Source of the DNA: CAVRTJ01 sp964507185
Lineage (GTDB): Bacteria > Acidobacteriota > UBA4820 > DSQY01
Direction of reading: 5' to 3'
Length of the DNA: 64,000 bases
Assembly (NCBI GenBank): GCA_964507185.1
Contig: CAZDOY010000003.1
Span: 62,001 to 126,000, forward strand
The translations under genes were made by a program, and so were the position numbers. Positions 1 through 8,197 of the stretch are shown here, piece after piece. Position 1 is the first letter of the stretch. Every line of letters starts with the position of its first letter. Under the pieces are notes generated by a model, which saw only the letters and a list, made by a program, of their open reading frames with translations, was not told the origin of the DNA and made no database searches.

Positions 1-1163
1 ATCGGCGTGGCGATAGATCCAAGCAGCGCCGGGTGCGCGGGGTCGGAGAAATCCCACGTTTGTATCATGGAATCCGAGGCCGCGAACACCAGGTTCCCCT
101 CTGCGGCCAGGGCGGCCATGGCCGGGGTTCCGGACATGACCTGACCGGTTTTCGGGGCGGACGTGTCTGAAGCATCCAGAGTCCACAGCCCCGCATCTCC
201 GCAGAGCAGATAGGCCTCGCTTCCGGCAATGAGAGAAACGCCGTAGACAGGGGCCGGCTGGGACTCGTGAACTATCACGGACGGATCCAGCGGGTCCTGC
301 GCATTCACGAGGCTGTAGCCACCGCCGCCCTCGGCGGTCACCACGATCGGGAGGCCATCGCCGAGAAACGCACATCCGAGGATCGGCGTCCGGGAGGTCA
401 GTGTCCCCAGCATCTTGGGGTCCGTCCACTTGGTGAAGTCGATGAAGACCAGGCCGGCCTCCGTGTCCGCCGCCGCCATGAGCCGCCCCTGGAACGCGAA
501 CTGCACCGTCGCCTGGAGATCCTTGATCTGTTGGAGCTTTTTAGGGTGTTTCGGATTTTGGATACTGAAGACGTAGACGCCCTCCGGGCCTGCCGCCGCC
601 ACCAATGCCTTGTCCCGGACGGCGACCTGGGAGAGGACGGACTTGCCGATACTCTTTATTCTCACCACCTTAAGTTTTGACAAATCCTTGAGATTAATCA
701 CGTACAGGTTCTGCGTGCCTTCAACCAGGTAGCCATACTGGCCGGTGCCGTCGACCGCGAAAGACAGGGCGAGCTGGCTTGGATAGCGGCCGACGATCTC
801 CGGGTTCGCCGGATCACTCGCGTTCACGATTAGAAGGCCGGCCGTTCCGTCGGCGACGTAAACGGTACTCCCAAAGGGGGTCATGCTGCGTATGCTGACG
901 GGCAACGCGATCTTCGAAACCTCGACGGGATCGGCTGGGTCGGTCGCATCCAGAATCTTCAGATAGGGGCCGTCGGCCATGGCCAGGTAAGGAGACGAAA
1001 GGGCGACCGTGCTCTTGAAAGAATTCGCCTTCACTTCAGATTGGACAGCGTAGCCCTCGATGGTCAGTGGAAGGTTCTGAGCGGCGGCGGGCAGACTTCC
1101 AGCCAGCAACGCCATGAAAGCAACACCCAGACACCGATTGAAGCGGCGAATTGGAGTTCTCAT
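1..1163 (-). CDS. Secreted LVIVD-repeat beta-propeller-like protein (C-terminus outside window)
   Basis: The minus-strand frame is open from an ATG at 1163 to the window edge (about 387 codons, 3' end missing). The N-terminus has a basic start, a hydrophobic stretch and an Ala-rich end (LPAAAQ) typical of a Sec signal peptide. The mature part repeats units of the form 'GLLIVNASDPANPEIVG' and 'LWTLDASDTSAPKTG' about every 40-45 residues, the pattern of LVIVD repeats, which are predicted to form beta-propellers on secreted or surface proteins. The start follows an AAAGGA ribosome site, and a strong promoter lies 42 bases upstream. No catalytic domain is visible in the part seen, so its role (adhesion, scaffold or cell-surface binding) is unknown. 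Confidence 0.8.
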   Translation of the reverse strand, partial: MRTPIRRFNRCLGVAFMALLAGSLPAAAQNLPLTIEGYAVQSEVKANSFKSTVALSSPYLAMADGPYLKILDATDPADPVEVSKIALPVSIRSMTPFGSTVYVADGTAGLLIVNASDPANPEIVGRYPSQLALSFAVDGTGQYGYLVEGTQNLYVINLKDLSKLKVVRIKSIGKSVLSQVAVRDKALVAAAGPEGVYVFSIQNPKHPKKLQQIKDLQATVQFAFQGRLMAAADTEAGLVFIDFTKWTDPKMLGTLTSRTPILGCAFLGDGLPIVVTAEGGGGYSLVNAQDPLDPSVIVHESQPAPVYGVSLIAGSEAYLLCGDAGLWTLDASDTSAPKTGQVMSGTPAMAALAAEGNLVFAASDSMIQTWDFSDPAHPALLGSIATP

Positions 1164-1204
1164 CCCTAAACATCCTTTCTGAGCACGGACGGCGAGCCCA
1201 CGTG

Positions 1205-1233
1205 ATTATAGACTCCCGCCCCTGGGGGGTCAA
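1205..1233 (-). promoter_or_regulatory. Sigma-70-type promoter for the LVIVD-repeat gene
   Basis: On the minus strand a TTGACC -35 (1233-1228) and a perfect TATAAT -10 (1210-1205) are separated by 17 bases. Transcription would start near 1198, giving a leader of about 35 bases before the ATG at 1163. It is one of the best-matching housekeeping promoters in the window. Confidence 0.75.
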
Positions 1234-1328
1234 GTCATTCCGCCCCAGCAGGGTACCCTATTTAGCGGTCGCGTAAGAGCGGCTGGATCGCTTGGTTCAT
1301 GGACCCCGATCTTCGCTTGAACCGCCTT

Positions 1329-2525
1329 TCATTTCGCCCCTGACGTGTCGGAGTCGGAAGGAGCCGAAGACGAGGGATTTGTGGTTGCGAGTACGGGATA
1401 CTCGTCTCTGAGCGTATCCAACATCTTGTGATTTGGAGCCAGGTCAAGTGCCTTCTCGTAGGCTTTAACTCCTTTGGCGGAATCGCCGGCCGCGAGGTAT
1501 ACCCTGGCCAGCCACGCATAGATGAAGGGATTGTGGGGCTGGAGTCTCAGAGCCTTATGGAATTGCTCGATCGCCGAGTCGAAGGCTCCCTGGTTGTAGT
1601 CGGTAACACCCTGATTGAAGAGAAAGAACGGGTCGTGCTGAGCCACCTTCCGGCCTACTTCCTGGTACTCCTTTGCGAGTTCCGGCTTATCGTCCCCGCG
1701 CGCCGCCAGGACGGCGTTCGTATAAAGAGACTGGAAACTCGGGAACATTGCGATTCCCTTCTGAAGCAGAACGAGTGCCTGATCGTAGCGTCCCTCTCGC
1801 ATCCGGAGCACCGCCAGGTTGTTGTACAGCTCCCTGACCTGGGGCTGCTTTTCGAGTAGGAAGGAAAGAAGCTTGCCTGCATAGGATAAATCTCCGGTCA
1901 TCATGTGGTCGACGGCGACGTTGTTATAGAAGAGCGCAAAGGCCGACTCATCGTCAACGGACTCGTAGATCCATAACCGCCAGTTTGAAACCTCCCTGGT
2001 GAAATCGACCACAACTGTGTAGGGACTCTGATCAGACCCAACGATCCCCCCACCGTACCCAACGGCCATGTGGGAGGACACGAAGAACATCCCGTCCTTT
2101 TCATAGTAGGCCCGGGCCTCGCTTACATGGATGAAATAGACAGGGACCCTGAGATAGCGGGCGATTCCGAGGAAGAGATTCGTATAGGAGAGGCAGTCGC
2201 CCTTCCTGGCATGGTAGGCCTCGATGGCGGTGAGGGACATGTTCGACTTGTACTTGAAGTTGATATATCCCCGGTCATTGAGGTACCTGATAAGACGGCG
2301 GATGCGCTTCACGGGCGTCCCGCTGAACCCAACCTCCGCCGCGACCTCGGACTTGATCTTGTCGTCGATCGCGAAGGGGTTCACGAGGGCCAACCCCCTC
2401 TCGTTCCCTTCCTGAATCATCTGATCGACCGTAGCCCGGGGCACATGCGGCCTGCGATAAGCGCACCCTGCGGCTAACATCAGAACCAGTCCAAAAAGCG
2501 CCAGAGTTGCCCTGTTTCCATTCAT
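1329..2525 (-). CDS. Lipoprotein with transglutaminase-like and TPR domains
   Basis: 398 residues. The ATG at 2525 is chosen over an upstream in-frame start because it gives a classic lipoprotein signal (lipobox LAAGC, Cys21) preceded by an AAGGGG ribosome site. Residues about 60-180 look like a bacterial transglutaminase/protease-like domain with the Cys-His-Asp order: Cys111 in KGDCLSY, His152 in SSHMAVGY and Asp174 in VVVDF. Residues about 225-375 hold tandem TPR units for protein-protein contacts. The product would be anchored to a membrane facing the periplasm. The substrate is unknown; related architectures occur in uncharacterised lipoproteins. It is followed by the LVIVD gene on the same strand, which has its own promoter. 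Confidence 0.8.
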   Translation of the reverse strand: MNGNRATLALFGLVLMLAAGCAYRRPHVPRATVDQMIQEGNERGLALVNPFAIDDKIKSEVAAEVGFSGTPVKRIRRLIRYLNDRGYINFKYKSNMSLTAIEAYHARKGDCLSYTNLFLGIARYLRVPVYFIHVSEARAYYEKDGMFFVSSHMAVGYGGGIVGSDQSPYTVVVDFTREVSNWRLWIYESVDDESAFALFYNNVAVDHMMTGDLSYAGKLLSFLLEKQPQVRELYNNLAVLRMREGRYDQALVLLQKGIAMFPSFQSLYTNAVLAARGDDKPELAKEYQEVGRKVAQHDPFFLFNQGVTDYNQGAFDSAIEQFHKALRLQPHNPFIYAWLARVYLAAGDSAKGVKAYEKALDLAPNHKMLDTLRDEYPVLATTNPSSSAPSDSDTSGAK

Positions 2526-3021
2526 CAGCCACCCCTTCTTTCCTGCCTTCGCCCGCGAGGCGGGCACGCCGGGTTGTCCAAGGTCGCCCCGTACGACGAA
2601 GGCGTCCCCATACTGGATCTAACCCCTCCTGTGGGAAACGGCGGACATGGCCAATTCTCCTATCAGTAGAGATGCCGGACCAGGTCGGCTTGTTGCCGGC
2701 CTCCTCTTCCCTCGTGGCGATCTCTGTTGAAGCTACATTCGCTATACGTTGGATCATTGCGACATGTTTCCATGATACTACTCACACAGAAGCACAACCG
2801 ACAGGACATGGAGGCGATCTTCCGGGGACGGGGATGGACACGTGGCCCGTCGGCGGGCCGCGCGACCGAGGCCGCCCTTGCTCAAGCGGGGATCGTCGTT
2901 GCGACGGCACCCACCGGCCGCATCCCCACCGGGAAGAGACCGCGATCGGGTTCTCTTTCCTGCCGCGCGGAGTTCGTCTCATCCACGTGTCCTGGCGATT
3001 CGCTCCGAGCCGGTATTTCTC
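2526..3021. other. Intergenic stretch with no supported gene
   Basis: About 500 bases between the lipoprotein gene and the tRNA-Leu promoter. Short frames exist on both strands, but none has recognisable protein content or a convincing ribosome site. It presumably holds the promoter of the lipoprotein gene on the minus strand; I could not pick out a clear -35/-10 pair. Confidence 0.5.
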
Positions 3022-3050
3022 TTGACTTTCACCCACCCAACGGCTAGAAT
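3022..3050 (+). promoter_or_regulatory. Promoter of tRNA-Leu(CAG)
   Basis: TTGACT (3022-3027) and TAGAAT (3045-3050) are separated by 17 bases. The tRNA begins 12 bases after the -10 box, the spacing expected for a stable-RNA promoter. The -10 variant TAGAAT recurs at other good promoters in this window. Confidence 0.8.
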
Positions 3051-3061
3051 CCTTCTCCTGC

Positions 3062-3148
3062 GCCGAAGTGGCGGAATTGGTAGACGCGCTGGGTTCAGGG
3101 TCCAGTACTCTTACGAGCGTGGGGGTTCGAGTCCCCCCTTCGGCACCA
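3062..3148 (+). tRNA. tRNA-Leu (anticodon CAG), CCA encoded
   Basis: Acceptor stem GCCGAAG (3062-3068) pairs with CTTCGGC (3138-3144), followed by discriminator A and an encoded CCA (3146-3148). The D arm, a 5-bp anticodon stem with loop TTCAGGG (anticodon CAG at 3096-3098), a long class-II variable arm and a GGGGG-TTCGAGT-CCCCC T arm are all present. The long variable arm and the anticodon assign it to leucine CUG codons. A promoter lies just upstream and a terminator just downstream, so it is a single-gene unit. Confidence 0.95.
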
Positions 3149-3159
3149 CGGCATGGAAC

Positions 3160-3188
3160 GCGGAGAGGAGCAATCCTCTCCGCTTTTG
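3160..3188 (+). terminator. Rho-independent terminator of tRNA-Leu
   Basis: A perfect 10-bp stem GCGGAGAGGA (3160-3169) / TCCTCTCCGC (3174-3183) with a GCAA loop is followed by TTTTG. It sits 11 bases after the CCA end. Confidence 0.85.
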
Positions 3189-3378
3189 TCTTGGACGCTC
3201 CCGCAAAAACCTGACCGGAGTGCTTGCCGCCCCCTATCGTTACGATATCGCAACAAATCTGAAACAAGGCCGCAAATCGGCTCTGATACCATGAGAATCT
3301 TGAAGCGGTACAGGAAGCGGACGCTCCGTCTTCAGGGTCCGGACCGAAGGTCCCTGATACCAGCCGGCAGGGGAATTT

Positions 3379-4527
3379 ATGCGATTTGAAACCCGCAGGA
3401 CGACCGGAACCGCTGCCCTTTTCGTTCTGGCTTCTCTGGGGCTGGCCACCCTCATGCCGGCCGGTCCCGCACCGGCGGCGGAAGAGCCTGTCAAGGCCGT
3501 TCAGGGAGCCGGCGCCACCTTTCCCTACCCCCTTTACGCAGCGTGGTCCCACAGGTATAAATCCCTGAAGGGCGTCGCCTTCAACTACCAGTCCATCGGA
3601 TCCGGCGGCGGCATCCGCCAGATCAAGTTCGGGACCACCGATTACGGCGCCTCGGAGGCGCCCCTTTCCGAAAAGGACCTGCAAAGATCGGGGCTCATTC
3701 AATTCCCCATGGTGATAGGCGGTGTCGTTCCCGTCGTCAACCTCCAGGGCGTCGCCCCGGACACGCTCCGCCTCACCGGGCCGGTTCTGGCCGACATTTT
3801 TCTGGGGGTCATCAAGACGTGGCGCGACCCGCGGATCATGGCGCTCAATCCGGGGCTCAGACTGCCGAGGCGTGACATATCGGTGGTGACGCGGGCGGAT
3901 GGGTCGGGCACGACGTGGCTTTTCACACACTATCTCAGCCAGATCAGCAAGAAATGGGCGGACGACGTGGGCAGAGGAACGTCCGTCAAATGGCCCGTAG
4001 GCATGGGCGGAAAGGGCAACGAGGGCGTCGCCGCCTACATACGGCAGGTCAGGGGCAGCATCGGATACCTCGAACTGGTCTACGCCAGGCAGACCGGCCT
4101 CTCGACCGCGCTCCTGGAAAACCGCTCGGGGCGTTTCGTCCCGGCCGGCAGATCGAGTTTCTCGAGCGCCCTGGCAGAAGGGCGCTGGAACGCAAAGGAC
4201 TTGACCATTTCCCTTACCGACAGGCCCGGAGACGCATCCTGGCCTATCACGGGTGCTTCATACATTCTCATGTACAGCAAGCAGGAAAACCCCGCCAAGG
4301 CCAGGGCGCTGCTTGACTTCTTCCACTGGTGTCTTACGGATGGAGCCCCCATGGCGGAAAAGATGGACTACGTTCCGCTTCCCCCCAGGCTGGTCGGGCT
4401 CATCGAAGCGACATGGAGGGAGGGGATCACCGCGGCGGGCCGCCCTGCCTGGCCCTCTCCGCGGTCGGGAACGGCGGGAAAGGAAGCTCCGGTTATGAAG
4501 GAGAAAGGCCATGACGCGCCGGGTTAG
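3379..4527 (+). CDS. pstS: Phosphate ABC transporter substrate-binding protein PstS
   Basis: 382 residues with a signal peptide ending near the Ala-rich stretch APAAEE (about residue 35). It binds phosphate in the periplasm and hands it to PstCA. Family features seen: the QGAGATFPYPLY start of the mature domain, the GSGGG phosphate loop (about residues 75-80), the TDYGASEAPLS segment and TRADGSGTT. It is first in a pstSCAB-phoU operon and overlaps pstC by 17 bases. The C-terminus carries a short charged tail after the conserved fold. An AGGGGA site precedes the ATG. No clear Pho box could be picked out in the 190 bases upstream, although a small palindrome (TATCG-TTA-CGATA, 3235-3247) is present. 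Confidence 0.95.
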   Translation: MRFETRRTTGTAALFVLASLGLATLMPAGPAPAAEEPVKAVQGAGATFPYPLYAAWSHRYKSLKGVAFNYQSIGSGGGIRQIKFGTTDYGASEAPLSEKDLQRSGLIQFPMVIGGVVPVVNLQGVAPDTLRLTGPVLADIFLGVIKTWRDPRIMALNPGLRLPRRDISVVTRADGSGTTWLFTHYLSQISKKWADDVGRGTSVKWPVGMGGKGNEGVAAYIRQVRGSIGYLELVYARQTGLSTALLENRSGRFVPAGRSSFSSALAEGRWNAKDLTISLTDRPGDASWPITGASYILMYSKQENPAKARALLDFFHWCLTDGAPMAEKMDYVPLPPRLVGLIEATWREGITAAGRPAWPSPRSGTAGKEAPVMKEKGHDAPG

Positions 4528-5506
4528 CGAACGAACCGGGCATGCCGCGGCGGCCTCGTCTCTTCCTCTGGGCGGCAAGAAGTCGGCCCACTGGGGCGAC
4601 GGCTTTTTCAAGGGCACGACGCTGGTATTTGCGGGCATCGTCTTCCTCCTCATCTTCGCCATGGGCGTCGTCCTGTTTTATCAGGGGTATCCCGCCTTCG
4701 AGGCCTTCGGTCTGCATTTTCTCTGGTCGACGAACTGGAACCCCGTAACGGACAAGTTCGGAGCGCTGCCCTCGATCTGGGGCACGGTCGTGTCCTCCTT
4801 CCTCGCCATCGTCATCGCCACTCCCATCAGCCTTGGCATCGCGGTCTTTCTCACGGAAATGGCCCCCCCATGGCTCAAGAGGCCCGTCGGTCTGGGGGTG
4901 GAGATGCTCGCGGCCGTTCCGAGTATCATTTACGGAATGTGGGGGCTCTTCACCTTCGCCCCCTTGATGGCCAGGACCGTGCAGCCATGGCTGAAACACC
5001 ACTTTGGGGACCTGCCTCTCTTCAAAGGACCTCCCATGGGCATCGGCATGATGACCGGCGCCATCATTCTGGCCATCATGATCATCCCCTTCATCGCGTC
5101 GGTCTGCCGGGACGTCTTCGAACTCGTACCCTCCTTGTCGAAGGAGTCCGCCTACGGTCTTGGCGCAACCACCTGGGAAGTGGTTCGTAATGTCGTCATA
5201 CCCTACACGCGCTCGGGCATCGTCGGCGCCATCTTCCTGGGCCTGGGCAGGGCACTGGGAGAGACGATGGCCATCACTTTCGTTATCGGCAACGCCCACA
5301 ATATCTCGCTTTCCCTGCTTCAACCCTCCAACACAATCTCCTCGACGCTGGCCAACGAGTTCACCGAAGCGACGAGCAAGCTCCACCTCGCGAGCCTCAT
5401 CGCCCTGGGCCTCATCCTCTTTGTCCTGACGACCTTCATCCTGAGCCTGGCCAAGCTGATGTTGTGGCGGATCTCAAAGCAGGTCGTGGGAGGGGGCGAA
5501 CGATGA
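4511..5506 (+). CDS. pstC: Phosphate ABC transporter permease PstC
   Basis: 331-residue inner-membrane permease with about six hydrophobic segments. It shows the PstC pattern: an early VLFYQGYPAF segment, the GALPSIWGTVVSS motif that starts the transport domain, AAVPSIIYGMWG, and an EAA-type loop (YGLGATTWEVVRNVVIP) that contacts PstB. It pairs with PstA to form the phosphate channel. It overlaps pstS by 17 bases and shares an ATGA overlap with pstA, so translation is coupled. The ATG at 4511 follows GAGAAAGG. Confidence 0.95.
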   Translation: MTRRVSERTGHAAAASSLPLGGKKSAHWGDGFFKGTTLVFAGIVFLLIFAMGVVLFYQGYPAFEAFGLHFLWSTNWNPVTDKFGALPSIWGTVVSSFLAIVIATPISLGIAVFLTEMAPPWLKRPVGLGVEMLAAVPSIIYGMWGLFTFAPLMARTVQPWLKHHFGDLPLFKGPPMGIGMMTGAIILAIMIIPFIASVCRDVFELVPSLSKESAYGLGATTWEVVRNVVIPYTRSGIVGAIFLGLGRALGETMAITFVIGNAHNISLSLLQPSNTISSTLANEFTEATSKLHLASLIALGLILFVLTTFILSLAKLMLWRISKQVVGGGER

Positions 5507-6354
5507 GAAGTTCAGGGCTTCGGTTCGTTCGCAGGAAGTGGACAAACTGGAGCATGCTGGCCCTTTCGGCCGTCTCCGCCGCCTTCGGCCTGTTTTGGCT
5601 CCTGTGGATTCTCAAGGATCTCATCCACATGGGGCTTCCCGCCATCAACTGGGCCTTTTTCACGAAGCTGCCCACGCCTCCCGGCATGACCGGCGGCGGT
5701 CTCGCCAATGCCATCGCGGGGACTTTGATGCTGACCGTCCTTGCAACGGCCATCGGCGTGCCCGTGGGCGTTCTGGCGGGAACCTACCTGGCGGAGTATG
5801 GACAGAAGAACCTCTTTGCGTCGACCGTCCGTTTCATCAGTGACGTGCTCATGAGCGCACCGTCCATCGTGGTCGGCGTGTTCGTCTATGCGATTCTGGT
5901 CGCTCCGTTGAAGGGCTTCTCGGGCCTCGCGGGCGGCGTGGCCCTCGCCATCATCATGATCCCCGTCGTCACCCGTACCACCGAGGAGATGCTCAACCTC
6001 GTTCCCAATGCCCTGCGGGAGGCGGCCCTCGCGCTGGGCGCACCTTACTGGAAGGTCGTGCTGCGCATTTGTTACCGGCGCGTTCTCGCCGGAATGACCA
6101 CGGGCATCATGCTGGCGGTGGCCCGGGTCAGCGGCGAAACCGCGCCCCTTCTCTTCACTTCGTTGAACAACCCCTACTGGAACTTCAATCTCCTCAAACC
6201 GACGGGTACGCTGAACGTGACCATCTTCAACTACGCAATGTCGCCCTACGACGATTGGCGCACCAAGGCGTGGGGAGCGGCCCTCCTCATCACCATGGGC
6301 GTTCTCCTCATGACAATCCTCGCAAGACTTGTGGTAAAAAGGACCGGGGAATGA
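5503..6354 (+). CDS. pstA: Phosphate ABC transporter permease PstA
   Basis: 283 residues from the ATG at 5503, which overlaps the pstC stop as ATGA; an in-frame start 39 bases earlier would lie inside pstC and is less likely. It has six hydrophobic segments, the GGLANAIAGTLMLT start of the permease domain, and the EAA loop (REAALALGAPYWKVVLRI) for the ATPase. It is the second channel subunit of the Pst transporter and shares an ATGA overlap with pstB. Confidence 0.94.
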   Translation: MRSSGLRFVRRKWTNWSMLALSAVSAAFGLFWLLWILKDLIHMGLPAINWAFFTKLPTPPGMTGGGLANAIAGTLMLTVLATAIGVPVGVLAGTYLAEYGQKNLFASTVRFISDVLMSAPSIVVGVFVYAILVAPLKGFSGLAGGVALAIIMIPVVTRTTEEMLNLVPNALREAALALGAPYWKVVLRICYRRVLAGMTTGIMLAVARVSGETAPLLFTSLNNPYWNFNLLKPTGTLNVTIFNYAMSPYDDWRTKAWGAALLITMGVLLMTILARLVVKRTGE

Positions 6355-7190
6355 ACAGAATGACCGCGACCAAGTCGTTGATTCGGACCGAAGCGAAAGG
6401 CGCCGCGCCGAGCGATCCACGACCCTCTCCGGGCAGGAAGGCGATCATCGAGGTCAAAGACCTCAACTTCTACTACGGCACCAACCAGGCCCTCAAGGGC
6501 ATAAGTCTCCCGATATACGGCAACGAGGTCACTGCATTCATAGGGCCTTCGGGCTGCGGCAAGTCGACGCTTCTCAGGACTTTCAACCGGATGTTCGACC
6601 TCTACCGCGGACACCGCGCCACCGGAGAGATCCTGCTTGACGGAAGGAACATTCTCGACAAGGACGTGGACGTCACCGCGCTCAGGGCCCGCGTCGGAAT
6701 GGTATTTCAGAAGCCCACGCCCTTTCCCATGTCCATCTTCGAAAACATAGCTTTCGGGATACGCCTCTACGAAAAGCTCCCAAAGTCCGTCCTCAGGGAG
6801 CGCATCGAGATCGCCCTTCGCCAGGCGGCCCTCTGGGAGGAGGTCAAGGACAAGCTCCACCACAGCGGCAGAAGCCTCTCCGGAGGCCAGCAGCAGAGGC
6901 TGTGCATCGCCAGGGCCATCGCCGTCGAGCCCGAGGTCGTCCTCATGGACGAGCCGGCTTCAGCCCTGGATCCCATCGCAACGGCCAAGATCGAGGAATT
7001 GATTTACGACCTCAAGGAAAGATATACGATCGCCATCGTGACGCACAACATGCAGCAGGCCGCCCGCGTTTCCGCCTTCACGGCCTTTCTCTACCTGGGC
7101 GAGCTGGTCGAATACGACGAGACGGAGAAAATTTTCACGACCCCAAAGGAAACGAGAACCAGGGACTACCTGACGGGGCGGTTCGGCTAG
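6351..7190 (+). CDS. pstB: Phosphate ABC transporter ATP-binding protein PstB
   Basis: 279 residues. Walker A GPSGCGKST (residues 65-73), ABC signature LSGGQQQR, Walker B VVLMDEPASALD and the switch His in IVTHNMQQA are intact, and the FNRM segment and the TGEI(L)LDG insert are typical of PstB. It drives phosphate import through PstCA. The start is the ATG overlapping the pstA stop; the first 30 residues are a poorly conserved extension, and an internal Met at residue 4 is also possible. The stop is 59 bases before phoU. Confidence 0.96.
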   Translation: MNRMTATKSLIRTEAKGAAPSDPRPSPGRKAIIEVKDLNFYYGTNQALKGISLPIYGNEVTAFIGPSGCGKSTLLRTFNRMFDLYRGHRATGEILLDGRNILDKDVDVTALRARVGMVFQKPTPFPMSIFENIAFGIRLYEKLPKSVLRERIEIALRQAALWEEVKDKLHHSGRSLSGGQQQRLCIARAIAVEPEVVLMDEPASALDPIATAKIEELIYDLKERYTIAIVTHNMQQAARVSAFTAFLYLGELVEYDETEKIFTTPKETRTRDYLTGRFG

Positions 7191-7249
7191 AGCCGGACCC
7201 ATTGAACGCGCGATGATCCACCGGCCGCGCCCACAGGCGGAGTGAACTC

Positions 7250-8061
7250 ATGACTAAAGAACGCGACGAGATGCGCAACCTCATGGAAGCCATCGTGGAG
7301 ATGGCCGACGAGGTCGGCCGCTTTCTGCGAACGACGGCAGAGGCCTTCGTGACGGGCAACACGACGATTCTCCCGGAGCTCTACCAGCGCGATCAGTCCA
7401 TCGATAAGATGGAGAACGCCAACGACGCCCGGTGCCTTCGCATTCTCGCCCTCTACCAGCCGGCCGCCGACGACCTCCGTACCGTCTTCATGGCCCTCAA
7501 AATCAACAATGACCTCGAGCGCATAGGCGATCACGCGCTGAACATCGCCGAACGCGGCGCAGAATTGTCCTCGCCGCCCGTGCCCGCCCTCTGGGACCTC
7601 TTCAGCAGGATGAGCGACCTTGCGCTCGGTATGCTCGGCGACGCCATCACGGCTTTCGTTTCCCGGGATTCTGCGCTCGCCAAGAACGTCATCGAGCGCG
7701 ACGACGAGGCGGACCGCATGCTCCATGAGATAATCCTGGAGGTTCTGACGCGAGAATGGCGCGACCGCCCCGAACGAGAATCGGCCATCGCGNNNNNNNN
7801 NNNNNNNNNNNNNNNNNNNNNNNNNNNNNNNNNNNNNNNNNNNNNNNNNNNNNNNNNNNNNNNNNNNNNNNNNNNNNNNNNNNNNNNNNNNNGGAGGTTC
7901 TGACGCGAGAATGGCGCGACCGCCCCGAACGAGAATCGGCCATCGCGATGGTCTTCGCGGCCAAGGAGTTCGAGCGGGTCGCCGACCTTTGCACCAACCT
8001 GGCGGAGGACGTCGTCTTCATGGCCGAAGGCACGATCCTCAAGCACGAAGGGCATACCTGA
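7250..8061 (+). CDS. phoU: Phosphate uptake regulator PhoU (interrupted by an assembly gap)
   Basis: PhoU helical-bundle protein that links the Pst transporter to Pho signalling. The frame runs intact to 7792, then into 100 Ns. The 55 bases before the Ns are repeated exactly after them. Collapsing the repeat joins 7250-7792 to 7948-8061 in frame and gives a 218-residue protein, close to the usual 220-240. Both PhoU repeats are then visible, each with its metal/helix motif: NNDLERIGDHALNIAE (about residues 86-101) and KEFERVADLCTNLAEDV (about 187-203). The second motif has Ala-Asp-Leu where Gly-Asp-His is usual. As written, the gene appears broken, but this is an assembly fault and not a pseudogene. 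Confidence 0.9.
7738..7792 (+). repeat. Left copy of a 55-base exact repeat flanking the N gap
   Basis: The segment that starts GGAGGTTCTGACG and ends GGCCATCGCG is identical base for base to 7893-7947. It is the end of the left contig. The length equals a common assembler k-mer size (55), which suggests two contigs sharing one terminal k-mer that were scaffolded but not merged. Confidence 0.9.
7793..7892. other. Scaffold gap of exactly 100 N
   Basis: A run of 100 undetermined bases, the conventional placeholder for a gap of unknown size. The duplicated flanks imply the true gap is negative (an overlap of 55 bases), so no sequence is missing. Confidence 0.95.
7893..7947 (+). repeat. Right copy of the 55-base repeat flanking the N gap
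   Basis: Identical to 7738-7792. Reading on from this copy continues the PhoU frame (MVFAAKEFERVADL) without a shift. Confidence 0.9.
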
Positions 8062-8147
8062 GAGGCAGCCCGGACTGCCCGCCTTGAAGCGTCGGATTCA
8101 AACCTGTTCTGAATCAGGGCCCGGCGCGACAGTCTGAAGCCGCTGCC

Positions 8148-8174
8148 TGCCTTGGCGGGACATCGCCCAAGGCA
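8148..8174. repeat. Inverted repeat between convergent genes
   Basis: TGCCTTGG (8148-8155) and CCAAGGCA (8167-8174) form a perfect 8-bp stem with an 11-base loop between the 3' ends of phoU and the PLP enzyme gene. It may act as a bidirectional transcription stop, but there is no T run on either side. Confidence 0.4.
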
Positions 8175-8197
8175 GCCCCTCCGGCCAGACGTCCACC

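Noticed and set aside
2782..3930. A 382-codon open frame on the minus strand
   Set aside because: It runs antisense through the tRNA-Leu gene, its terminator and pstS, and its protein is low-complexity (Arg/Gly/Asp-rich). High-GC shadow frame.
7738..7947. A true tandem duplication or phoU pseudogene
   Set aside because: Exact 55-base identity, exactly 100 N and a perfect in-frame join on collapse are better explained by unmerged contig ends.
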